A stretch of DNA of 64,000 nt from positions 6,076,001-6,140,000 of the forward strand of contig JAPFFF010000001.1 in the NCBI GenBank assembly GCA_039105265.1, given 5' to 3'. Source of the stretch: Tritrichomonas musculus. Its lineage: Eukaryota > Parabasalia > Tritrichomonadida > Tritrichomonadidae. Both the position numbers and the translations under genes were made by a program. The number at the start of each line of letters is the position of its first letter. Within the stretch, counting starts at the first letter, position 1. A model generated the notes under the pieces. The model had not been told where the DNA came from. It worked only from the letters and a program-made list of their open reading frames with translations, and did no database searches. This document shows positions 47,010 through 57,943 of this stretch, one piece after another.

Positions 47010-50000
47010 TTACAAAAAATCAGAGACTTCTTCTGGATTTTCATAACTGTCTGTAATTAGTCCTGAAAAATTAATTGACATCTTAAGAATTTTAGATAGT
47101 TCCTCTTCTGATTCAAAGAATGGAATGTCAACACTTGAAAAGCATGTATGAGCTAGAGCTAATCTTCTCCCGCTTTCTTTATTCAGAATGTTAACTATAA
47201 GATCCTTTTCCCATCTCAAACCAGGAGCAGGAAGACCTAGATTGCCAGACGAAAACTTGATGAACAACATTCTTTCTTCAACTGTGAAAGATTCAATAAC
47301 TTTCCAAAACATTTCTTTCATTTCTTCTTGTTTTGCATTAACAATTGTTAACTTTTTCATTTGTTCGACACTGCAATTTGACTCTCCGCATGCAAGAAGC
47401 TTTAATTCATGTGGATGAAGAATGTTAATAATGTCTTTATGGCACATAATCATATCAAAACCTTTTTTAAGTTCATAAAGTTCATTATCAAACTCATGCA
47501 TTCGATAATTTTTAGCTAGCTCAATGAATTCATTCAAATTATCTTTAGTTACACGCTTTTGTGAACCAGAAGAAACAAGTTCAACAACTTTGTCGAATGA
47601 ATCCTTTATAACGAAGTAATGCAAGAAAAGAGATTCGAAATCAATTGGATTGTTCAAATTAATTTCATTTTGAATGCTCTCTGCATTTTTAATGAGTTCT
47701 TCGAAGTAATGATCAACTTCATAAATGCTTTCAATTGATACTTTTTCATATGACAAATATTCCCACACGAAAGAAGGCAACTTCATTGGCTGCGGAAGTT
47801 TAGAAACTATACAAATTGCAATCAACGCGCCAGCATAAATAAATCTGTGGCTATACAGATGCATGAATAAACTGTCATTCATATATTTGTCTATCAAAGA
47901 GCATCTTATCAAGTATTTGTTTGGAATCAAATCTTCTTGATTAGTGTCTTTGATGCAATGATTTCTGTTTGGATTAAATGTAAAAATGCCAATTCGATCA
48001 TTCATCATCTCAGTGATTAAACTAGAAAATATTTCTCTGGCTGGTCCGCCAGCATCGATTGCATTTTCACCTGAAAGCTTAACATGGAATGGAATTTTTC
48101 CAAAGGACATTAATTGAGGAAGAAATTGGCATTCAATCTGATTCATAAATTGAACAATCAAAGGTGAATATTTATTTTCAAACTCATTCTTTTCAATAGA
48201 TTCAAAGAATTTTTGTTGTTCGAATCGATTGAAAACGAAAAAATTATGTCTTTCATCAATAGAATAGCCAACATGCATAAAATCATGACCTTGTTTACAT
48301 GATAAAATCTTGTTGATGAACAAAAATTTCGATTCGGTACTCATTGCATAAGCAGGTAATAAAATGTCATGCATGTAAATACTGCCGTTATTCCAAGTTG
48401 GTGGCAATGGAATGCACAATGCTAACTGTTCATAAACGCTTGTATTCATTGTTGAAGAATTAATTGAATTGTTTGTGATGACTTCTTCAACAAGTGTATT
48501 GAATGATGATATAATGTAACTACGAAGAGATAAAGTTCGTTCGTTTTTCGCTGGGATGTCAATATTCAATTGAAGCTTGTCTGGTATTTTCTTTATTTCA
48601 TAGGATTTACAATCATTGAATAAGTTTGACTCTTCATTTAAAGCAGAAGTTGATAATTGATCATCATATTTTGAATAAGAAATGAATTTTTTGAATTCAT
48701 CTTCAAAACCATCATAATGATTCACAAAATAATCAAACTGCTGCGCTTTTGAAGGCATGAAATCAATAATGAAAATGTTGCCATATGGCATCCATTTATC
48801 ACCTTCGTTCAAAACCAGTATTTCTAGAGGAAAAGAAACTTCAATTCTTTCACCATTCTTTGGAATCTCAATTCTTTTGTCATCTTTCATCTGATGAATA
48901 ATGATATGATATTCTTTTTCTATTATTTCTTCTATATAAAAATCAATTGAATGAATAAAGTTTGAGTTATAATAAAAACTTGAACATGATTCCTTATCTT
49001 TTGGCTCATAAATATTCATTAAATTACAAGAGCATTCCAGATTAAATTCATTGCATATAACCTCTGATTTATATATTATTTTCCATTCTTTTTCTTCATG
49101 AAAATCACAGAGGTCATCATGTGTTATTATGGTTCGAAATCCTCCAAAATATTGTCTGATCAAATCATGAACAAACAAGAATTTTGGATAAATCGAATTC
49201 GCTTCATTATTTAAAAGAAGACTGTAATAATATAACAAATAAAAGGAACGGAAATTTTTCTTTCTTTTTCTCTTTCTTTCATTATTAAACTCCATTAGAT
49301 CATCATAATAAAAATGTCTTTCTTTATGTTTTTCAATATGACCTTCAATATATTCAGGATCATTCTCGCAAGTTTCAATTAATTTAAACATTTCTTCGTT
49401 GATTGAATAATATTTCTCGAATAAAGAAGAAAGGGAATCATTCTTGCACTCAATTGCTTTAACTAGTTTCGAATATAGATCGATAATTAAAGGAGTTTCA
49501 TTAATAAAATTAGGTAACTCATTCATTTTTACAAGTGATTTTGATGTCTTTGATAACTGCATTAATGATTCAATTACTTGGTTATCTAATAATGATCTTG
49601 AAATTCCAATTTTTGATGCAAGAGACACAATGATTGGCTTCAAGAATGGATAATAAAGTGGGCTTTTCTTTAAGGAAATTGAAGAAATCTTCCTTAAAAT
49701 ATCTTGATTCAAAATATCTTTATGTTTCTCATAAAGAAATTTAGAATCACTAAAAGATTGGAGAATAATGAAAACAACTTGAATAAAGCCAAGATTTCCA
49801 ATCAGCAAATTTTCTTGTAAATCGGTCGACAACATGAATATGCCAAATCTCAATTTGTAATTTAAACAGTCTCTTGATTTATTAAGATCGTCGTTCTTCT
49901 TTTGTTTTATTTTTTCAATGTCATAATCCCAACCCAAAATGCAGTCGTTATACATAAAAGAAATACTATTGAATGTAAAATATGAAACTTGATCTGATGA

Positions 50001-53000
50001 TGCTCGAAGCTGCATACAATTAAATTTGACACATGGAAATTCATCAGGAATAGAGTCAACAAGAATTGGGATAGATCCAACAATATTATTTTTCAATTTA
50101 TTTTGCAAATCTTGATAGTAGTAATATGAGAATGAATCATAAATTGCTTTTTGATTCGGATCAAATATTTTTTGTTGAATGGATAGTCTTTCAGGTAAAG
50201 GTGAAATTGACTCAATTTTATTTGAAGATGGAATTGAATCATAAATAGAATAAATACTTGTTAATGTTTCTTTTTCTTTTGAAGATTCGTAGAGTGAATT
50301 AATTAATCTTGGCAAAAAGTGAGGTGACATGAAACTTTCTGATTTTTTCAGAAAAGATTTGAATGCCAAATGGAAATGTAGTGAAAAACCAGGAATTTTA
50401 TATTTATTCTTTTCATTATTGTCTTGTTCATCAGGAAAGATGATGTATTTGGTAAGTATTTCATTATTTAATGGATCATCAAATTTCGGATGAAATATAG
50501 TGATTGTTGGCAATGAGCAAGCAAGAGCTTGAATAATACTCTTTGCTTCTATTGTATCGATTCCTTTATCTTGAAGCAAATGAGATTTATCATACCTCAA
50601 ATAATCAACAAGAATAAAAACAAGATATCTTGTCATTAAAATTGCCATTGACTTTGCATTGTCTTTGATTGTCTTGTTTTTATTGTATATTTTAAGTTCA
50701 TTCATATTTGAGCTCGTCTTAAGTTTATCTGGCAAATAATCCAGACTATATGATGAATTAAAACCAAATTTTGTATTGGTGCGATTTTCAATCAAGTTGA
50801 AAAAGTTTATATCATCACTTCTCACGTATTTTGAATCAACATCAACCATTTCTTTTGACAATGTTTTGCTGTTGTATGATTCAACCTTTAATTTCAATAC
50901 AAATTTGCTATCTTCCAAAGGAGTAATATCTTTAATTACTGCCATGTTATCTCTGTATGGAAGAAGAGCTTGATGATAATGTATTTTGTCATATTTTGTA
51001 TAATAGCAATCAAGATAAACATTTTGACCGATAAAAAGACCAGCTTCATCTATTGACTGCATTATAAGGTAAGATTCTTTTTCGCATTCAATCTTTATTG
51101 AATTTATATCTTTCTCTTTAAAGAATTCATCCTGATAATTGTTTACATTCAAAAAATCGAATTCATTGTTTGAATGATCAACAATTGTTACATTTCGAAC
51201 TATTTCCAATTCGAGTTCATCATTGTCAACAAAAATAATTGGAATGTATGTCTTTAATGATTTATGAGAGTTCCTATATTGTGTCAAATTTCCATTTATT
51301 GTTAAATATACATAATCACTTGTGTAATAACATCCTATTACATCGTTTTCTTTGATTAGGAAATTGTTTTCGTTTTCGTTTTTCATAATTTCATCTCCAA
51401 CTCTTCTCAATTTTGATGCAAGAATTGGTGATTTTCGGCAAAAAACATTGGTGTAGCCAGCGCAACCAAATCCAAATGCACTATTGTAATCAAAGTCTTC
51501 TGAATCAATGAAACCAATAAAAATGTTATTAAAACCTATTTTCCTGATTTTAACTTCATAAAAAGTTTCACATTTAGAATCAAACAGTCTATTACAAAGG
51601 AATAAATTTGGATAATTTTTGTCTGTTTGAATAACATCTTTATTTCCAAAAATTATTTGGCCATAGTTCATTTTTAAAAACCTAAATGAATTTTCGAAGT
51701 TGAGTTCATTTGATTCCTTTGTATTATAAAGAGGACTGAATATTGCCTGCTCTAAATAATGAGACAACATAATGATTGAATTTTCATTTGATGGAATTAA
51801 TTGCTTTGATAATTCAAACAAAGATAAAGTTTGCTTCATGTTTTTATCATTGAAAAGAAGCTTTGCATTGTTTTTGTTTTGCATGACCATTGGAAGAAAT
51901 GAATAAAATGAAGAAATTAAAATGTTGTCTGTTGTTTCTTTTTGACTGATATCATCACAATAATTTTGCTTATGAACGAAATATTTTGATTTCATTATTT
52001 TATCATGAAGTTGAAGAATATTTTCTACTTCAATTTCATTTAAATCAATTTGATCGTTTGTTATTGAAACAACATTTGAGTAAAAACCATAAACATTTTC
52101 ACATATATTTTCACTTGTTTTGACTCTTCTATTTGAAGGATTAAAACCTTTGATTATCCAATCCTTTTTAATATCGTAATCTTGGGATAATTTTCTATCT
52201 GGCTCAATTGCAGATAGTGTCTGACCTAGTGAAGCAAATAGTCCAATTAAGAGAAAATAATCATGAAGTAAATTTTGATTTGTATCATCAAAAACAATGT
52301 TTTTGAAAGATTTGGTTAAGATTTCATGAATTATTTTCAATAAAGTTTCATTTTTTGAATTAAATAAAAGTCTGATGAATGTTATCATTGATTCTGCGAC
52401 TTGTCTATGAGCAAATGGCTGAAATGAATCATCAATGAACAAACAACTTTTTCCAATAAATGATTGTCCAATTCCTTGAAAAACCTTCAATATGAAACTT
52501 TTTCTATCAATTAAATTACTCTCATTTTTGATGAATATTGATGAAATCAATGAAAAGACATATTTGATGATGACAGGAGATTCTGCTTTTTTTTCAAGAA
52601 TTGAAAATGCAATGTCATCTGAAATATGATGCTCAAAAATTGGAGTTGCGATCAAAATTAATTGCTTACTTTCCAAAACAATTTCATCATTGAATAAAAG
52701 TGATATAATATAATCAAACAATCCTTTGTTTTGTGATTTAAAAGCAATTCCAATTAGAATGAGAACTGATAAGAAACTGATTCTATCATTAAAGAAAGAT
52801 TGATTATTTTTATTGTTCTCTATCACTTCAATGATTGTCTTAGAAACATCGAGGTCAGTGTCATTATTTTTATATTTAAAAAGAAGGTCGCCTAGGAAAC
52901 AAGTGTTTGATATTATTGGCACAGAAAGTTGAGTAAAAACATTTTGAATGATGCTTTGTGCTAACAAACCAAACAATTTTTTGTATTCTTTCAATTCACG

Positions 53001-56000
53001 TTTTGAAAGACCTTTGAACTGGACCTTTGGTTTGGGCTTTAAATCATATGATCTGTAATTGTAACAATGATGCATTTGGTTCTCATAAAAATAAGAAAAA
53101 ATTGGCTTTGTTGACTCAAATAATAAATTCTGATTAATAAAAGACAGCATTAATGTTATTGATTGCTTTGAAACATCTAGTCTTTTTCTCCGAACATCAA
53201 TAAGATCTGAAATGTTTGAAAGTTGAATTTTTGATGTTACAAAAGAATATATTGATTTTGATACAAATTCAATTTTTTCATTATTGTTATTTTTGATAAT
53301 TGGCTCTGAATAAAGAAGCAGCTTGCATTTGTTTTTAATTTCTAAACAATACTTTTCAAAATCTAATTTTAATGAATCTGATGTTTTAGATTTTTGATAT
53401 TCGAAAAACAAATGTTTTCTAAGAGAATAAATTGTTTTCCACAAAGACACAAAACAATTTGGTACATTCAAATTTGTGTACTGATCTCTTTTTGTTACAT
53501 TAAGGATTCGAATAAAATTAATACATTCATCAAGAAGATTTAAATGCTTAAACAAACAAGCTGCTAAATAATGCTCATTTTCAAGAATTACTTTTGATGA
53601 CTGGTTTAACTTGATTCGATTTTGTTTTGCTGTCTTTACATATAAAACATCAAGAAAACGCTTTGCTGGAGATGAATCATTTTCATTAGTTGTTATTAAA
53701 TCGGTCAAAAAGTTTTTTTTAAATTGATTGATATAAGAGGAATCATTTTCACCTTCGTTCTTAATTCCTCTTGAAATCCCTCTTGATATGCATCTTTTTG
53801 GAGTTTTATCAATGCGTTCTTGATCATTTTCATGATTCATTGCTGCTTCTTCATATTTTTCTATTTCTTCAATTTTTATTCCTTGAATTATTTTTTCTTT
53901 GAAAATCTTATCAAATTCGCTTTCAAACTCTTCAACTTGAGTTGAATTGTAAGCAACAAAATGGTTTAAAACTATACAAATAACGAAATAAATGTAAAAT
54001 TCTAGATGATTATTAGGTGACCATTTAAATTGATCTCTGTTAATAATGCCTGTAAAAGTTAATTTACATCCCCAATATTTCTCTTCATTTTGTTGTTCCT
54101 CTGGTGATTGAATTTTTCTTCTTATTGCAATTCTTGCTTTATTTGAAGTTACATGGAACAATCTATTGAACAAAAAATCATTTGCTGTAGTGAATTTTTT
54201 AACTTTATTGTCACTTTTGGAGTAAATTAAAATCTCATCATTATCGTTAAGTTTGGTTCTATTATCAAATTGAACATATACTTCGCTGACATTATATCCA
54301 AAATCAATTATTCCTAGATCTTCAATAATAAATTTCTTTTCTTTTTTCAGTTTGTTTCTTCCTCTTTTTCCTCTTTTGATCGTAGATTTTGTGCTGATAT
54401 CTTTATCTTTTGTCGTTGAACATTTGGAAGCAGCTGGAAGCGGTGTCAAATTGTATGGATGTTGGCTTTCAATTGTTTTTACTTCCTTTTTAATTTCTAT
54501 TTTTTGAAGATCCGTGAAATTCTCAAGAAATTTAGTGTCATTTTCAATGACACCAGGAATTTGACTAATCCTTTTATATAGAAGTCCTGCAACACCAATC
54601 ATTTCTTTTTCTAAAATGAGTGAAAGAAATGGATTTTTAATTGAGAATCCAATGATATATGATAAAAGTTGCTCAACAATAATCACCGGAATATTATCTT
54701 GACTAAGAGCATATCCTATATATTTAAATAATGATTCAACGTAAGGCACAATTACTTGAACAAATTCATTGTTTTTCAATAGATCAGATGCAAATTTATT
54801 TTCTAGAAGTATGAATATGATATTTTCATTGAATAAGCCAAAAATATCAATCTCATCTTTAATTTGCATCAATTTTTCATATATTCTATCATCAATGATA
54901 TACAAGGAAGAAGGATACGAAAACATGAAACTTGAAAAACCTTTCAGCATTCTTTGTGAATGAGGAGAGACGAATATTTGATTCATTATATCACGAAGTT
55001 GTTCATATGAATCAGGAAAGAACAAATATTTCCCAGAAAGAGACATCGTAAATATCATTGACTCTCTTATCATTATATCAAACGTATTAGAATATGAATT
55101 CTGAGATAATGAATTCAAATCCAAAATGAATGATTTGAATGATTGGAAAATTTCTTTCATTTTTGAATCTTTTGTAATATCGTGTAAAGCTTGATTTATT
55201 CCATAAAGCAAATTAATTCCACTTAGTTTAATAAAGAGAGAAATAAAGAACTGTTTTAAATCATCATCTTTGATTTTTTTGATTAGTTCGATGATTCTTT
55301 CATGCTTTGTATAAATTGTGTTTAGTCCTTGAACAAGACAACTCATTTCATCAGGTGAAACTTTCAATTTAAACAAATTATTTTCTTCTTTTGGTTTTTG
55401 TTGCTTTTTTTGATTATGTTTATACTTTTGAGGATGATCATTTTTAAGTTTTGTAACATCTCTATTCAGTATAAATTGTGAACAACTGTTCACAATATTT
55501 GAGAGATTAAAAAGGTATGGATATTTCAAAAATAGGCCATTTTCATCAGACAGCCAAATTTTTGTTTCAGGAAGAAACATCTTTGAAATTGAAACGCCAA
55601 ATTCATCTTCATTTTGAATGGATTCAATTTTGTAAAGAAACATTTTATCATCAACTTTTAATCTGGAATGTGGAAAGATATGAAATGGACATTCAATCAG
55701 ACTTTCTTTTTCCATTCTTCCATCTTTATAAATGATAAATTTTTCAATAGAAGAATCTTCAAAAGAAACAAACATGAAATCATTAGCAAAGAAAGTATCA
55801 ATCATTTTGAATTTCTGATTTTTGGCACCGATTTCGATTTCTATCTGCGTTTGCTTGAATGCATTATCTTGCTTTGGATAGGAAAATGCTTCATCAATGT
55901 CAAAATTTGTCCTACAATTTGGAATCAAATCAATATTGGTGAAAATCAAAGTTGTTTTGTTATCATCATAACTTTTTCTTTGGATAATTCTAATGAAATT

Positions 56001-57428
56001 ATTATATGAGCCAAATGAAATTACTGGATAATCAGGAAGATCGATTTTAATACTTTTAAGGTTAATATCATGATGCTCATATTCATATCTTTCTTTCTTT
56101 CTTTTCAATCTTTTTTCTTTCTTTTCTTTTTCTTTCAATTTTTTGTGTGTGATTTTATCGTATTTCAACTTTTTCTTTGATTTATTTTCTTTTTTTTCTG
56201 GTTTTTCTTTGGACCTATATTGCTTCTTTTGCTTTTGTAAAGCCTTCTTTATGGTTTCTTCGTCTTCTGATATATAAATTCTATGAATAATATTTTCACT
56301 GCTTAAAAAGAGATAAAGAATGCCATTTGAAAAAGAGATTTTAGCATTATCTTTATTTGATTGTTTTAAATCTTCGTATATTGTAGTATTTTTGTCTTGA
56401 TTAATCTCAATTGGCTTTAATTTTGAAAAATGATTGGTCATATCATCTTCCATTTTGAAAATTCCATCTTTTGTTAGTATGTAATCTTTTTCAGCATTAT
56501 AACTGAGAGAAAAATCGAGAATTTGATCGCCCGATACATTTCCTAGTATTTTTGTTCTACTTGTTGAGCATTTTTGAAGGGTTTTATCAACAATATTTTT
56601 GAATGAAAAATGATCGTCTTTAAAATTTTTCTTGTTTTGTTCAATGATGATAAACTCAAGTAATATTACCATAAAATCATGCAATCTATGAATAAGCATA
56701 GAAATATACATTAAAATCAATAATGTAATTTGGTAACATGTAAAATCTTCCGATTCAATCTCTTGATTTGAAGACATACGCAGCGTATTTAAAAATATTT
56801 CGAGCTTTCTGATGGATTTTTCTACTAAGAATGGTGAAAAAGAAAAAGGTTTGTCATATTGGCTTATAATATCATAAAATCTAAATAAATCATCTTGAGA
56901 AAATTTTAAATCTTTATCTTCACTTTGATCTAAAATTGATATTAAAGTTTTTTCATCATTTTTAAATTTGTCGTCTTCATTATTATTTGTATTACTTTGG
57001 ATCGAAATATAATGAGGAAAATCTATAGGTTTAATCGGTAATTTCCTGATGTTACCCTCAATTTTTGTCATGTACTTAGATGTAATATTATTAATATCTC
57101 TTTTATGTAGTTTTAAGTTTTGATAAAATTTTGAGATTTGAACTTCTAAAGTTTTTTCTTTGGCAATATAAAACAAAGAATTTTGTATTGCTGTAATGAT
57201 TTTCTTTTTGCTATTGTTTTCAGTTTCCATGTTGGTTTTGATATGATTAAATTTTTTGGCTAATTGATTCAAAGTTTGAGAAATAAATTGATCATGAAAT
57301 AAAGATTGTTGCGATTCCATTTCGTCTGACCCAATTATTTTAGCTTGGAATATGTCATGATTTGTGAAGCAATCACATGGAGATGTTCCTACTGGAACCC
57401 CATTTGTGGAGAATTGGTTATAGAACAT
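47010..57428 (-). CDS. Giant HECT-type E3 ubiquitin ligase with SPRY domain
   Basis: 3472 residues, one uninterrupted frame from ATG 57428 (two upstream codons begin only with TTG). A long helical N-terminal part holds a strongly basic stretch at about 400-446 (KKLKEKEKKEKRLKRKKERY), a probable nuclear or RNA-binding segment. A SPRY domain lies at about residues 1910-2070 (TFYEVKIRKIGFNNIFIGF ... VIGCYYTSDYVYLTING). The HECT domain fills about residues 3100-3440: VKLSGENAIDAGGPAREIF at its start, then the C-lobe with LALAHTCFSSVDIPFF, where the active-site Cys3429 receives ubiquitin from an E2. The size and layout resemble the giant HERC/UBR-like ligases; the targets are unknown. It has a TCATTTTG initiator 9 bases upstream and a UAAA at the stop. 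A decayed copy of the 5' end lies at 62345-62815. Confidence 0.93.
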   Translation of the reverse strand: MFYNQFSTNGVPVGTSPCDCFTNHDIFQAKIIGSDEMESQQSLFHDQFISQTLNQLAKKFNHIKTNMETENNSKKKIITAIQNSLFYIAKEKTLEVQISKFYQNLKLHKRDINNITSKYMTKIEGNIRKLPIKPIDFPHYISIQSNTNNNEDDKFKNDEKTLISILDQSEDKDLKFSQDDLFRFYDIISQYDKPFSFSPFLVEKSIRKLEIFLNTLRMSSNQEIESEDFTCYQITLLILMYISMLIHRLHDFMVILLEFIIIEQNKKNFKDDHFSFKNIVDKTLQKCSTSRTKILGNVSGDQILDFSLSYNAEKDYILTKDGIFKMEDDMTNHFSKLKPIEINQDKNTTIYEDLKQSNKDNAKISFSNGILYLFLSSENIIHRIYISEDEETIKKALQKQKKQYRSKEKPEKKENKSKKKLKYDKITHKKLKEKEKKEKRLKRKKERYEYEHHDINLKSIKIDLPDYPVISFGSYNNFIRIIQRKSYDDNKTTLIFTNIDLIPNCRTNFDIDEAFSYPKQDNAFKQTQIEIEIGAKNQKFKMIDTFFANDFMFVSFEDSSIEKFIIYKDGRMEKESLIECPFHIFPHSRLKVDDKMFLYKIESIQNEDEFGVSISKMFLPETKIWLSDENGLFLKYPYLFNLSNIVNSCSQFILNRDVTKLKNDHPQKYKHNQKKQQKPKEENNLFKLKVSPDEMSCLVQGLNTIYTKHERIIELIKKIKDDDLKQFFISLFIKLSGINLLYGINQALHDITKDSKMKEIFQSFKSFILDLNSLSQNSYSNTFDIMIRESMIFTMSLSGKYLFFPDSYEQLRDIMNQIFVSPHSQRMLKGFSSFMFSYPSSLYIIDDRIYEKLMQIKDEIDIFGLFNENIIFILLENKFASDLLKNNEFVQVIVPYVESLFKYIGYALSQDNIPVIIVEQLLSYIIGFSIKNPFLSLILEKEMIGVAGLLYKRISQIPGVIENDTKFLENFTDLQKIEIKKEVKTIESQHPYNLTPLPAASKCSTTKDKDISTKSTIKRGKRGRNKLKKEKKFIIEDLGIIDFGYNVSEVYVQFDNRTKLNDNDEILIYSKSDNKVKKFTTANDFLFNRLFHVTSNKARIAIRRKIQSPEEQQNEEKYWGCKLTFTGIINRDQFKWSPNNHLEFYIYFVICIVLNHFVAYNSTQVEEFESEFDKIFKEKIIQGIKIEEIEKYEEAAMNHENDQERIDKTPKRCISRGISRGIKNEGENDSSYINQFKKNFLTDLITTNENDSSPAKRFLDVLYVKTAKQNRIKLNQSSKVILENEHYLAACLFKHLNLLDECINFIRILNVTKRDQYTNLNVPNCFVSLWKTIYSLRKHLFFEYQKSKTSDSLKLDFEKYCLEIKNKCKLLLYSEPIIKNNNNEKIEFVSKSIYSFVTSKIQLSNISDLIDVRRKRLDVSKQSITLMLSFINQNLLFESTKPIFSYFYENQMHHCYNYRSYDLKPKPKVQFKGLSKRELKEYKKLFGLLAQSIIQNVFTQLSVPIISNTCFLGDLLFKYKNNDTDLDVSKTIIEVIENNKNNQSFFNDRISFLSVLILIGIAFKSQNKGLFDYIISLLFNDEIVLESKQLILIATPIFEHHISDDIAFSILEKKAESPVIIKYVFSLISSIFIKNESNLIDRKSFILKVFQGIGQSFIGKSCLFIDDSFQPFAHRQVAESMITFIRLLFNSKNETLLKIIHEILTKSFKNIVFDDTNQNLLHDYFLLIGLFASLGQTLSAIEPDRKLSQDYDIKKDWIIKGFNPSNRRVKTSENICENVYGFYSNVVSITNDQIDLNEIEVENILQLHDKIMKSKYFVHKQNYCDDISQKETTDNILISSFYSFLPMVMQNKNNAKLLFNDKNMKQTLSLFELSKQLIPSNENSIIMLSHYLEQAIFSPLYNTKESNELNFENSFRFLKMNYGQIIFGNKDVIQTDKNYPNLFLCNRLFDSKCETFYEVKIRKIGFNNIFIGFIDSEDFDYNSAFGFGCAGYTNVFCRKSPILASKLRRVGDEIMKNENENNFLIKENDVIGCYYTSDYVYLTINGNLTQYRNSHKSLKTYIPIIFVDNDELELEIVRNVTIVDHSNNEFDFLNVNNYQDEFFKEKDINSIKIECEKESYLIMQSIDEAGLFIGQNVYLDCYYTKYDKIHYHQALLPYRDNMAVIKDITPLEDSKFVLKLKVESYNSKTLSKEMVDVDSKYVRSDDINFFNLIENRTNTKFGFNSSYSLDYLPDKLKTSSNMNELKIYNKNKTIKDNAKSMAILMTRYLVFILVDYLRYDKSHLLQDKGIDTIEAKSIIQALACSLPTITIFHPKFDDPLNNEILTKYIIFPDEQDNNEKNKYKIPGFSLHFHLAFKSFLKKSESFMSPHFLPRLINSLYESSKEKETLTSIYSIYDSIPSSNKIESISPLPERLSIQQKIFDPNQKAIYDSFSYYYYQDLQNKLKNNIVGSIPILVDSIPDEFPCVKFNCMQLRASSDQVSYFTFNSISFMYNDCILGWDYDIEKIKQKKNDDLNKSRDCLNYKLRFGIFMLSTDLQENLLIGNLGFIQVVFIILQSFSDSKFLYEKHKDILNQDILRKISSISLKKSPLYYPFLKPIIVSLASKIGISRSLLDNQVIESLMQLSKTSKSLVKMNELPNFINETPLIIDLYSKLVKAIECKNDSLSSLFEKYYSINEEMFKLIETCENDPEYIEGHIEKHKERHFYYDDLMEFNNERKRKRKKNFRSFYLLYYYSLLLNNEANSIYPKFLFVHDLIRQYFGGFRTIITHDDLCDFHEEKEWKIIYKSEVICNEFNLECSCNLMNIYEPKDKESCSSFYYNSNFIHSIDFYIEEIIEKEYHIIIHQMKDDKRIEIPKNGERIEVSFPLEILVLNEGDKWMPYGNIFIIDFMPSKAQQFDYFVNHYDGFEDEFKKFISYSKYDDQLSTSALNEESNLFNDCKSYEIKKIPDKLQLNIDIPAKNERTLSLRSYIISSFNTLVEEVITNNSINSSTMNTSVYEQLALCIPLPPTWNNGSIYMHDILLPAYAMSTESKFLFINKILSCKQGHDFMHVGYSIDERHNFFVFNRFEQQKFFESIEKNEFENKYSPLIVQFMNQIECQFLPQLMSFGKIPFHVKLSGENAIDAGGPAREIFSSLITEMMNDRIGIFTFNPNRNHCIKDTNQEDLIPNKYLIRCSLIDKYMNDSLFMHLYSHRFIYAGALIAICIVSKLPQPMKLPSFVWEYLSYEKVSIESIYEVDHYFEELIKNAESIQNEINLNNPIDFESLFLHYFVIKDSFDKVVELVSSGSQKRVTKDNLNEFIELAKNYRMHEFDNELYELKKGFDMIMCHKDIINILHPHELKLLACGESNCSVEQMKKLTIVNAKQEEMKEMFWKVIESFTVEERMLFIKFSSGNLGLPAPGLRWEKDLIVNILNKESGRRLALAHTCFSSVDIPFFESEEELSKILKMSINFSGLITDSYENPEEVSDFL

Positions 57429-57431
57429 ATA

Positions 57432-57439
57432 CAAAATGA
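57432..57439 (-). promoter_or_regulatory. TCA-type initiator of the HECT gene
   Basis: The minus strand reads TCATTTTG ending four bases before ATG 57428, with the A of TCA at 57437. This fits the trichomonad initiator (TCA-Y-T/A). The promoter region to 57943 is AT-rich, contains no gene, and is partly duplicated downstream at 62640-62815. Confidence 0.6.
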
Positions 57440-57943
57440 ATTAAAATAAAAATGAAAGAATCATTATGTGATATTCTTTTTAAAATTTTCAAAAAATTCA
57501 CTTAGGAAATAGTATTGAATTTTTCTTAGTAATTTGAATATCTCAGAAAATTCAGAGCCAAAACATGAAGTCTTTTTTTCAAATGCTCAGAAAAAAATTG
57601 AAAACAAATTCAAATTGTTTATGCCTTATAACGTCTGATCAAAAACAAGTTAGTAAATTCAATAACTAGGTAGTAAATTAAATGAAAATTCAAAATTGTG
57701 ATAAAAAATTATAAAATTAAAACCAAATTCTCAATTTTCTCAAAACGCAAATGAGTTAATTCTGTATTTTTTTTCTAAAATGTCAATGAATTTTTCAATG
57801 AGTTAACTTGAAAATAAAAGTTATGTGATTCGCAAATTCAGAGCTTGTTCCGTTTATTTGAATGCTTTTTTACGATCAAAAAAGTGCTTTTTGAAAGCCT
57901 TATGATGTGAAATGATTTTCACTTTATAATTATAATAGAAGAG
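57440..57943. other. HECT 5' flank
   Basis: About 500 bases, AT-rich, with repeated AGAAAAAAATTGAAAACAAATT-like words. No coding frame is seen. Part of it is repeated in the relic near 62640-62815. Confidence 0.45.

Noticed and set aside
57429-57434. Two-codon longer start of the HECT gene
   Set aside because: Begins with TTG; the ATG at 57428 is preceded by a good TCA initiator.
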